Shown here: positions 1 through 5,254 of the stretch, piece by piece | Layout: every line of letters starts with the position of its first letter | Numbering within the stretch: the first letter of the stretch is position 1 | DNA from: Lachnospiraceae bacterium | GTDB taxonomy: Bacteria > Bacillota > Clostridia > Lachnospirales > Lachnospiraceae | Direction: 5' to 3' | DNA: 7,161 nt | Assembly: GCA_021200345.1 (NCBI GenBank) | Contig: JAJQGR010000291.1 | Span: 1-7,161 of the forward strand | Translations under genes and position numbers: made by a program | Notes under the pieces: generated by a model | Told to the model about the DNA's origin: nothing | The model's database searches: none | Seen by the model: the letters and a program-made list of their open reading frames with translations, nothing else

Positions 1-1262
1 CCAACCTTTATCAGAGATTTCCCGCTAGCCATGGTGTTGTCCGGGTAGTCTTCTAAAGTGGTAATCCCAGAAACAACGCTGTTCTTACCAATCGTAACAC
101 CATTTGGAATGACAGATTTCTCGCCGACGCACACCAGACCCTGATTGTAAATATGCGGATGCGTCTCATTCGGGACTTCCTCGCCAACGCCGATCACCAC
201 ATTGCTGCCAATCACCACGTCCTCAGCAATCACGGACTTGTTGATCTTCGTATCAGCGCCGATGACGGTATGGTTCATAATAATGGAATCCCTGACAACC
301 GCTCCTTCCTCAATGGTCACGTCACACCCGATCACGGAATTGTAAACCTCTCCATAAATGGAAGAGCCCTCGCCTACAATGGACTTCTCAGCAACACCCT
401 TCTCTCCGATATACTGCGGGGCAAGCACCTTGGAATCGGTATAAACCTTCCAGTATTCCTCATACAGATTAAATTCCGGGACCAGATCAATCAGCTCCAT
501 ATTCGCTTCCCAGTATGAGCTCAGAGTTCCTACATCCTTCCAGTATCCTCTGAATTCATAAGCAAATAACGGCTCTTTCTTTTCATGTACATAAGGAATG
601 ACATGCATTCCAAAATCCAGGTTCGGCTGACTCTTGTTGGCAAGCAGCGCCTCTTTCAAAACGCTCCAGTTAAAGATGTAAATACCCATGGATGCCAGAT
701 TGGAGCGCGGGTTTTTGGGTTTCTCCTCAAAGTCTACGATCTGTCTGTTTTCGTCGGTGATCATGATACCGAAGCGGCTGGCCTCCTCCCACGGAACAGG
801 CATTACTGCAATGGTCGCCGCCGCGTTATTTTCCTTATGGAAGTCCAGCATCACCTCATAGTCCATCTTATAGATATGGTCGCCTGAAAGGATCAGGACA
901 TAATCGGGGTTGAAGCTGTCGATGTAATCAATATTCTGAAAAATAGCGTTGGCAGTGCCGGTATACCATTCGGTATTCGCACTCTTTTCATACGGAGGAA
1001 GCACACTGACTCCGCCGATATTTCTGTCCAGGTCCCAGGGTATGCCGATACCGATGTGACTGTTCAGTCGTAATGGCTGATACTGGGTCAGTACGCCGAC
1101 CGTATCTATGCCGGAATTAATGCAGTTGCTCAGGGGAAAGTCAATAATCCTATACTTTCCACCGAAAGAAACCGCCGGTTTTGCAACCTTCGTTGTCAGC
1201 ACGCCGAGACGACTACCCTGTCCGCCGGCCAACAACATCGCAATCATTTCTTTCTTTACCAT
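1..1262 (-). CDS. glgC: Glucose-1-phosphate adenylyltransferase (ADP-glucose pyrophosphorylase), C-terminal end cut by window edge
   Basis: This enzyme makes ADP-glucose from ATP and glucose-1-phosphate, the committed step of bacterial glycogen synthesis in the cytoplasm. I translated 420 uninterrupted codons on the minus strand; the frame is still open at base 1. Clostridial GlgC is about 420-430 residues, so only a few residues should be missing. The nucleotidyltransferase domain shows GGQGSRLGVLT (13-23), KPA (28-30), GTANAI (102-107), SGDHIYKMDY (126-135), FEEKP (178-182), SMGIYIF (191-197) and YWKDVGT (240-246). From about residue 290 to the end, hexapeptide repeats typical of the left-handed beta-helix domain are visible (SIVGEG, SVIGCD, TVIGAD, VVIGSN). 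The ATG at 1262 follows a GAGGTG ribosome binding site with normal spacing. In clostridia glgD commonly follows glgC, so it may lie just beyond the left edge; that is inference. Confidence 0.97.
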   Translation of the reverse strand, partial: MVKKEMIAMLLAGGQGSRLGVLTTKVAKPAVSFGGKYRIIDFPLSNCINSGIDTVGVLTQYQPLRLNSHIGIGIPWDLDRNIGGVSVLPPYEKSANTEWYTGTANAIFQNIDYIDSFNPDYVLILSGDHIYKMDYEVMLDFHKENNAAATIAVMPVPWEEASRFGIMITDENRQIVDFEEKPKNPRSNLASMGIYIFNWSVLKEALLANKSQPNLDFGMHVIPYVHEKKEPLFAYEFRGYWKDVGTLSSYWEANMELIDLVPEFNLYEEYWKVYTDSKVLAPQYIGEKGVAEKSIVGEGSSIYGEVYNSVIGCDVTIEEGAVVRDSIIMNHTVIGADTKINKSVIAEDVVIGSNVVIGVGEEVPNETHPHIYNQGLVCVGEKSVIPNGVTIGKNSVVSGITTLEDYPDNTMASGKSLIKV

Positions 1263-1266
1263 GTTA

Positions 1267-1273
1267 TCACCTC
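1267..1273 (-). promoter_or_regulatory. glgC ribosome binding site
   Basis: On the minus strand GAGGTGA lies a few bases upstream of the ATG at 1262. It fixes the glgC start; the next in-frame ATG (residue 6) has no comparable site. Confidence 0.85.
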
Positions 1274-1306
1274 ATCCAGTCCGTTTTTGCTGCCGGCCAC
1301 ACCTTA

Positions 1307-1329
1307 ACCGGCAAAGCCCTCGTGCCGGT
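1307..1329 (-). repeat. Inverted repeat (hairpin) in the glgC leader, with an alternative partner downstream
   Basis: On the minus strand ACCGGCA (1329-1323) and TGCCGGT (1313-1307) form a perfect 7-bp stem around a 9-nt loop. The TGCCGG arm can instead pair with a CCGGCA about 11 nt further downstream (near 1290-1295), giving a mutually exclusive 6-bp stem. No U-run follows either hairpin, so neither is an intrinsic terminator. The structures lie inside the predicted glgC 5' untranslated region, about 45 nt or more upstream of the start codon. Confidence 0.5.
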
Positions 1330-1376
1330 CATGACGTGACATACAGCTATTTTCTTGAAACAGGGGGCATCAACCC

Positions 1377-1394
1377 TTGAACGCCCGCGTTCAA
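1377..1394. repeat. 18-bp near-perfect palindrome in the glgC leader (candidate operator or hairpin)
   Basis: TTGAACG and CGTTCAA form a perfect 7-bp inverted repeat separated by CCCG, whose outer bases also pair; only the two central bases are mismatched. It lies about 40 bp downstream of the glgC -10 box. That position suits a repressor roadblock or a leader RNA hairpin. No regulator is identified. Confidence 0.5.
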
Positions 1395-1431
1395 AGGTCT
1401 CTGGAAGGATTTGCCCGATTTCAGTGAGTTG

Positions 1432-1460
1432 ATTATACCATACTCCTCCAAAAAAGTGAA
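1432..1460 (-). promoter_or_regulatory. glgC promoter, sigma-A type with extended -10
   Basis: On the minus strand TTCACT (1460-1455) is separated by exactly 17 bp from a perfect TATAAT (1437-1432). A TG one base before the -10 makes it an extended -10 promoter. Transcription should begin near 1425, giving a leader of about 160 nt. Confidence 0.85.
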
Positions 1461-1600
1461 TAGAATTTGCCTTTGAATCCAAACTTTTTTGTGGATTTTT
1501 TGTGTGTTTAGCACTATTTTACAATTTGTCCTGTTATTTTTTTGGCAATTTTTACTTTCGTTTTTCATTCCCATTTATTTTTACGTGGAAAATATGTTGG

Positions 1601-1624
1601 AATTGCCGTCCGCGGCGGGCAATT
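1601..1624. repeat. 24-bp imperfect palindrome upstream of the murC promoter
   Basis: AATTGCC (1601-1607) and GGCAATT (1618-1624) are perfect inverted arms around a central CCGCGG; 20 of 24 positions are symmetrical. A further GGCAATT occurs at 1544-1550. The GC-rich core stands out in AT-rich surroundings. It has no following T-run, so it is not a terminator. It ends 25 bp before the murC -35 box, a position where activators or repressors can bind. Confidence 0.5.
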
Positions 1625-1633
1625 GTGAAATCT

Positions 1634-1642
1634 TCATCCACA
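1634..1642 (+). promoter_or_regulatory. DnaA-box-like 9-mer upstream of murC promoter
   Basis: TCATCCACA differs by one base from the consensus DnaA box TTATCCACA. It lies 7 bp upstream of the murC -35 box. A single isolated near-match is weak evidence; it gains interest only because a clear cluster follows murC. Confidence 0.3.
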
Positions 1643-1649
1643 CTTCTGA

Positions 1650-1678
1650 TTGTAATTTCCGGCGTTTGGCGCTATAAT
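1650..1678 (+). promoter_or_regulatory. murC promoter, sigma-A type
   Basis: TTGTAA (1650-1655) and a perfect TATAAT (1673-1678) are separated by exactly 17 bp. Transcription should start near 1685, leaving a leader of about 88 nt before the murC ATG. Confidence 0.85.
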
Positions 1679-1772
1679 AAAGGCAATGCTTACAGCCGCT
1701 TTCCGCTTACGAATCCTTCTGCATGATAAAAAGGCGACGGACGCAGTATATTAATTTCATGAGGGACACATT

Positions 1773-3149
1773 ATGTATCAAATAGATTTTCATACGCCTG
1801 CACACATTTATTTCTGCGGGATCGGCGGCATCAGCATGTCCGGTCTTGCGGAAATTTTACTGGAAAGGGGATTTCAGATTTCCGGCTCCGACATGAAAGC
1901 CTCACCTCTGACAGAACGTCTTTCAAAGGCCGGCGCAAAGGTATTGATCGGGCAAAAAGCGCAGAATATTACCCCGGACATCGACTGTGTCGTATTCACC
2001 AGCGCGATCCACAGGGATAACCCGGAATATCTGGAAACCGAAAGGCTTCATCTTCCCATGCTGAGCCGGGCGGAGCTTTTAGGGCAGTTCATGCGCAATT
2101 ACTCCTGTCCCATCGCCGTCTCCGGCACCCACGGCAAAACCACCACTACCTCCATGATCTCCGAGATCATGATGGCGGCGGACACGGATCCCACGCTCTC
2201 CATCGGCGGAATGCTGGATTCCATCGGCGGCAACATCCGCATCGGTTCCGGCCCTTATTTTGTGGCGGAGGCCTGCGAATATACCAACAGTTTTTTAAGC
2301 ATGTATCCTAAGATCGCGCTGATTTTAAATATAGAAGAGGATCATCTGGATTTCTTTAAGGATCTGGAGGATATCCGCCGCTCTTTCCGGCTTTTTGCGG
2401 GCAAGGTGCCGGCGGATGGAACGCTGATCATCAACGGGGACATTGAGAATTATGAAAAACTGACTCAGGATCTGTCCTGTCAGATATGCACTTTCGGCAC
2501 CGCCTCCTCCAACGATTATTATCCTCTTGACATCTCCTCACTGGGGGAGAAAGGGGAAATAGCCCACATCATGACGCCGGGCGGCGCGGTGGAGATCCGG
2601 CTGCGGATTCCGGGCAGACACAATATTTATAACGCCATGGCGGCCCTGGCGACGGCGGATCAATTACAAATCGACCCCGCCATTACCCTGAAAGCCCTCA
2701 GAAACTTTGAGGGAAGCAGACGAAGGTTTGAGTACAAGGGTACTTTCAACGACGTCACCGTCATCGATGATTACGCTCATCATCCCACGGAAATTGCCTC
2801 CACACTGACTGCCGCCGCTGACTGTCCCCACAACAGGCTCTGGTGCGTCTTTCAGCCCCATACCTACTCCCGGACCAAGGCGCTGATGGAGGATTTTGCC
2901 CGTGCTCTGGCCAAGGCGGACGTGGTGGTGCTTTCAGACATCTATCCGGCCAGGGAAACGGACAATCTGGGAATCAGCTCCGCCGATCTGCAGCAAAGAA
3001 TTGCGGCGCTGGGCACGGAATGCTATTATCTTCCGGATTTTGAATCCATCGAAAAATTTCTGGCAAAAAAATGTATCCACCAGGATATGCTCATTACCAT
3101 GGGAGCGGGAGACATCGTAAAAGTGGGCGAAGCGCTCGTTCAAAAATAG
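1773..3149 (+). CDS. murC: UDP-N-acetylmuramate--L-alanine ligase
   Basis: MurC is the cytoplasmic ATP-dependent ligase that joins L-alanine to UDP-N-acetylmuramic acid, the first amino-acid addition in peptidoglycan precursor synthesis. The 458-residue length is normal for the family. The N-terminal UDP-sugar-binding domain has GIGGISMSG (16-24). The central ATPase domain has the P-loop GTHGKTT (118-124), EACEYTNSF (166-174) and NIEEDHLDFF (186-195). PGRHNIYNAMAA (280-291) leads into the C-terminal domain with SRRRFE (315-320), DDYAHHPTE (332-340), QPHTYSRTK (361-369) and MGAGD (443-447). All expected catalytic motifs are intact. The ATG at 1773 follows GAGGG (1761-1765) with a 7-nt gap. No intrinsic terminator follows the stop, so transcripts may read into the next operon. 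The gene is divergent from glgC. Confidence 0.98.
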   Translation: MYQIDFHTPAHIYFCGIGGISMSGLAEILLERGFQISGSDMKASPLTERLSKAGAKVLIGQKAQNITPDIDCVVFTSAIHRDNPEYLETERLHLPMLSRAELLGQFMRNYSCPIAVSGTHGKTTTTSMISEIMMAADTDPTLSIGGMLDSIGGNIRIGSGPYFVAEACEYTNSFLSMYPKIALILNIEEDHLDFFKDLEDIRRSFRLFAGKVPADGTLIINGDIENYEKLTQDLSCQICTFGTASSNDYYPLDISSLGEKGEIAHIMTPGGAVEIRLRIPGRHNIYNAMAALATADQLQIDPAITLKALRNFEGSRRRFEYKGTFNDVTVIDDYAHHPTEIASTLTAAADCPHNRLWCVFQPHTYSRTKALMEDFARALAKADVVVLSDIYPARETDNLGISSADLQQRIAALGTECYYLPDFESIEKFLAKKCIHQDMLITMGAGDIVKVGEALVQK

Positions 3150-3150
3150 G

Positions 3151-3203
3151 CTGTCCACAATTCCACAGGGGAGGAATTTGTCGAATCCACAGGTTTATCC
3201 ACA
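3151..3203 (+). promoter_or_regulatory. Cluster of four DnaA-box-like elements
   Basis: Four same-strand 9-mers share the TCCACA core: CTGTCCACA (3151-3159), AATTCCACA (3159-3167), GAATCCACA (3183-3191) and TTATCCACA (3195-3203). The last is a perfect consensus DnaA box. The core occurs four times within about 50 bp, where chance would give roughly one per 2 kb. The cluster starts two bases after the murC stop and lies directly upstream of the promoter for two probable replication-initiation genes. Binding by DnaA is inference from sequence; the first three elements differ from consensus at two or three positions. Confidence 0.7.
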
Positions 3204-3223
3204 CATCACGAAAAAAAATCCTG

Positions 3224-3237
3224 TTTCCAATTGGAAA
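3224..3237. repeat. 14-bp perfect palindrome over the -35 region (candidate operator)
   Basis: TTTCCAATTGGAAA is a perfect 14-bp palindrome. It covers the -35 position of the promoter at 3247-3252, so a dimeric regulator bound here would compete with RNA polymerase. I cannot name the regulator. As RNA it would form only a 5-bp stem with no U-run, so it is not a terminator for murC. Confidence 0.55.
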
Positions 3238-3252
3238 ATGTTGTGCTATGAT
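3225..3252 (+). promoter_or_regulatory. Promoter of the dnaD-like/dnaC/prs operon, extended -10
   Basis: TATGAT (3247-3252) is preceded by TG and one spacer base, an extended -10 arrangement. The -35 is poor: TTCCAA (3225-3230) at 16 bp or TTTCCA at 17 bp. An A-tract (3211-3218) lies upstream and could act as an UP element. Transcription should begin near 3259. The weak -35 with an extended -10 suggests a regulated promoter; this is inference. Confidence 0.65.
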
Positions 3253-3260
3253 GTGGGTAA
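3252..3260 (-). promoter_or_regulatory. Near-consensus DnaA box at the transcription start
   Basis: TGTGGGTAA on the plus strand reads TTACCCACA on the minus strand, one mismatch from TTATCCACA. It overlaps the last base of the -10 and the predicted start point and faces the four-element cluster upstream. Binding here would be expected to repress. Confidence 0.45.
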
Positions 3261-3283
3261 CTTTGAAAAGAGCAGGTGTCTCC

Positions 3284-4255
3284 ATGAATACATGCGTTCA
3301 GCTCGCCTCCCAGTCCGAGGTGACCGTGATTCCCAATACTGTCATTGACCAGATCCTGACGGAAGCTAATGAGCTTCAGTTGAAGGTGTATCTGTATATT
3401 CTGCGCCACCAGGCGGATTCTGATCTGCTTCAGATCTCAAAAATGGCGGATTTTTTTAATGAGACCGAAAAGGACATCCGGCGCGCTGTCAAATTCTGGG
3501 AAACCAAAGGAATCTTTGTACTGGCGGAGGATGAGCCACAAGACCGAAATCCTGCCGGTGCGCCCGTGCAGCCTCCGGCCGTTCCCGCCCGTCCCAGGCT
3601 TTCCAGAGACCAGATCCATCAGCTGTCCACGGACAAGGAATTTTCGGAGCTGATGTTTCTGTCCGAATCTTTCATCGGAAAGCCATTGACCAGCCGGGAT
3701 CTGGAGTCTCTGCTTTTCATCACCAAAGACCTGGGATTCTCCAGTGAACTTCTGGAGTACCTTCTGGAATACTGCGCCGCACAGAATAAAAAGAATTTTA
3801 AATACGTGGAATCCGTGGCCATCGCCTGGGCTTCCCAGGGCATTACCACCGCCCAAGAGGCAAAGGAGCAAAACCAGGCTCACAACCAGAGAATCTACAG
3901 TGTTATGAACGCTCTGGGCAAGAAAAGTGAGCCTACCCCCGCGGAGATCGCTTATATCCAGCGCTGGTACCAGGAATATATGATGGAGGCGGATGTGATT
4001 AATGAGGCCTGCCGCAGAACGGTACTGGCCACGGACAAAAACCGTTTTCAATATGCGGACAAGATCCTGCTCTCCTGGTCTCAGGCCGGCGTGCACAGTG
4101 TGCCGGATATTGCGAAAGCGGACAACGCTTATTCCAGGAAGCGTCACCCTGCCCCCCGCAGAGCCGCCCAGCCTGCCTACGCTGCCAACAATCCGTTTTT
4201 GCAGCATACCCAGTCTGACACCGACTATGACAAACTGGAAAAGCTCCTTTCATAA
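3284..4255 (+). CDS. DnaD-domain primosome protein with two tandem DnaD/DnaB C-terminal modules
   Basis: DnaD-family proteins help load the replicative helicase during initiation and restart in Firmicutes. This 323-residue protein has an N-terminal segment (about 15-80) resembling the DnaD winged helix, then a proline/alanine-rich linker (about 85-105). Two copies of the DnaB_2/DnaD C-terminal module follow, about 107-197 and 203-281. Each carries the family motif with Y and W eight residues apart: YVESVAIAW (174-182) and YADKILLSW (257-265). A basic stretch (about 285-294) leads to an acidic tail with DYDKLEKLL (314-322). The ATG at 3284 has AGGTG five bases upstream. In-frame ATGs at 3248 and 3251 lie inside the predicted -10 box and are rejected. 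It is first in an operon with the helicase loader and prs. Exact orthology to DnaD or DnaB of Bacillus is unresolved. Confidence 0.9.
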   Translation: MNTCVQLASQSEVTVIPNTVIDQILTEANELQLKVYLYILRHQADSDLLQISKMADFFNETEKDIRRAVKFWETKGIFVLAEDEPQDRNPAGAPVQPPAVPARPRLSRDQIHQLSTDKEFSELMFLSESFIGKPLTSRDLESLLFITKDLGFSSELLEYLLEYCAAQNKKNFKYVESVAIAWASQGITTAQEAKEQNQAHNQRIYSVMNALGKKSEPTPAEIAYIQRWYQEYMMEADVINEACRRTVLATDKNRFQYADKILLSWSQAGVHSVPDIAKADNAYSRKRHPAPRRAAQPAYAANNPFLQHTQSDTDYDKLEKLLS

Positions 4256-4284
4256 CAGGATCTGATTTCACAATGATGAACCCC

Positions 4285-4292
4285 AAAGGAGG
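4285..4292 (+). promoter_or_regulatory. Ribosome binding site that decides a TTG start
   Basis: AAAGGAGG is a full-strength Shine-Dalgarno sequence 8 nt before TTG at 4301. Nearby ATGs at 4273 and 4276 are upstream of this site and out of frame, so the TTG is the best start for the helicase loader gene. Confidence 0.85.
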
Positions 4293-4300
4293 CCGCTCAC

Positions 4301-5251
4301 TTGCCCACAGACCCAGGCCCTTTACAGACAATTGCAAAAGAATACGAGGATCTGCGTCTTCGAAATGAGAAGCTGCAGGCCCGCAGGCAGGCTGAAATCT
4401 TTCAAAAGCTGCCTGAGTGCCGCGCCATTCATGAACAGATGATCTCTCTGAGCATGGAGCACGCCATGAGAGATCTTTACGAAGAAACAGAAAAGGATAC
4501 AGAATATCCTGCCCGGATGCGGGAACTGCGAAGCCGGAAAGGAAGGATCCTTTCTGATGCCGGTTATCCCCCGGACTATCTGGAACCCATCTACCGCTGT
4601 CCTGTCTGCCAGGACAAGGGCTTTGTGGACGGGAAACCCTGCTCCTGCTATGAGCGGCGGCTGAGGGAAGCACGTTTTGCCCAGTCCGGGATTCAGAAGC
4701 TTCTGGAAACACAGAATTTTTCCACGCTGAGTGACCGCTATTACGAAGGGGAGGATCTGGTGCGTTTTCAGAAGGCGGTGACCGCCTGCCGGGAAATGAC
4801 GGCTCATTTTGACTCCCGCAAGGATAACCTGCTTCTCTACGGAACTGTAGGCTGCGGCAAATCCTTTTTATCCGGCTGTGTAGCCAAGGAACTGCTGGAT
4901 CGGGGGTATTCCGTGATTTATTTCAGCGGAACCGCTCTTTTTGACATTCTTTACCATGATTCTCTTTACAACGGTGTACGGGATCTGTACAATTATGACC
5001 TGGTCATCATCGACGACCTGGGTGCGGAAATGACAAACAGCTTTGTAACTACCGCGCTTTTTACTTTTATCAACGAAAGAGTGCTGCGCCAGAAAGCGAC
5101 GATCATCTCCACCAACTTGAATCTGTCTGAGATCCGGGACCGGTATTCCGACAGGATTGCCTCCCGGCTTGTCCAGAATTTTAAAGTATTAAGGCTTTCC
5201 GGGCCTGACATCCGGATTTTGCAGCGAATACAACATGAAAGTGAGGACTAA
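4301..5251 (+). CDS. dnaC: DnaC/DnaI-type replicative helicase loader (AAA+ ATPase)
   Basis: The product should be an AAA+ loader that places the replicative helicase on DNA, working with the DnaD-type protein encoded just upstream. The 316 residues begin with a charged, probably helical N-terminal region (about 8-80). A four-cysteine zinc-binding motif follows, with C100, C103, C114 and C116 (CPVC then CSC), as in DnaI-type loaders. The AAA+ domain has Walker A GTVGCGKS (181-188), Walker B LVIIDDLG (234-241), a sensor-1 STNL (270-273) and the DRIASRL arginine motif (284-290). The start is TTG at 4301, supported by a perfect Shine-Dalgarno; the next ATG would remove 46 residues. The gene lies 45 bp after the DnaD-like gene. 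IstB, the IS21 helper ATPase, is a related family, but no transposase is present and the zinc motif and context favour a chromosomal loader. Confidence 0.93.
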   Translation: MPTDPGPLQTIAKEYEDLRLRNEKLQARRQAEIFQKLPECRAIHEQMISLSMEHAMRDLYEETEKDTEYPARMRELRSRKGRILSDAGYPPDYLEPIYRCPVCQDKGFVDGKPCSCYERRLREARFAQSGIQKLLETQNFSTLSDRYYEGEDLVRFQKAVTACREMTAHFDSRKDNLLLYGTVGCGKSFLSGCVAKELLDRGYSVIYFSGTALFDILYHDSLYNGVRDLYNYDLVIIDDLGAEMTNSFVTTALFTFINERVLRQKATIISTNLNLSEIRDRYSDRIASRLVQNFKVLRLSGPDIRILQRIQHESED

Positions 5252-5254
5252 GCA

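Larger units (their letters stand above)
1263..1772. other. Divergent intergenic regulatory region between glgC and murC
   Basis: This 510-bp stretch separates two divergently transcribed genes. From left to right it holds the glgC ribosome binding site, two inverted repeats in the glgC leader (1307-1329 and 1377-1394), the glgC promoter (1432-1460), an AT-rich block of T and A tracts (about 1480-1600), a 24-bp imperfect palindrome (1601-1624), a DnaA-box-like 9-mer (1634-1642), the murC promoter (1650-1678) and a murC leader of roughly 90 nt. Short open frames here cross the promoters or lack ribosome binding sites and show no recognisable protein, so I call no gene. Confidence 0.85.

Noticed and set aside
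153..887. Plus-strand frames of 100-121 codons opposite glgC
   Set aside because: The minus strand encodes an uninterrupted GlgC with all motifs through this region.
1267..1482. 71-codon minus-strand frame in the glgC leader
   Set aside because: Its start lies upstream of the glgC promoter, so the transcript would not contain it, and it has no recognisable product.
1475..1501. Possible terminator (AATCCA, TGGATT, then T-run)
   Set aside because: The 6-bp AT-rich stem has a 10-nt loop and no plus-strand gene ends upstream; more likely part of the A/T-tract promoter region.
3151..3260. Replication origin (oriC)
   Set aside because: The DnaA-like boxes are real, but there is no dnaA/dnaN neighbourhood, no convincing AT-rich unwinding region and no strand-organisation change; a regulatory or titration site is the simpler reading.
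3437..4207. 256-codon open frame on the minus strand opposite the DnaD-like gene
   Set aside because: It is antisense to a well-supported gene, has no recognisable domain, and its composition matches a shadow frame.
4273..4278. ATG ATG before the helicase loader gene as its start
   Set aside because: Both are out of frame with the loader and lie upstream of its ribosome binding site.
3999..4712. 237-codon open frame on the minus strand across the dnaD-like/dnaC junction
   Set aside because: It overlaps two confident genes and reads as low-complexity Arg/Pro/Ser-rich shadow sequence without motifs.
4301..5251. IstB helper ATPase of an IS21-type insertion sequence
   Set aside because: No transposase or terminal repeats are present, the protein has an N-terminal zinc motif, and it sits with a DnaD-domain gene.
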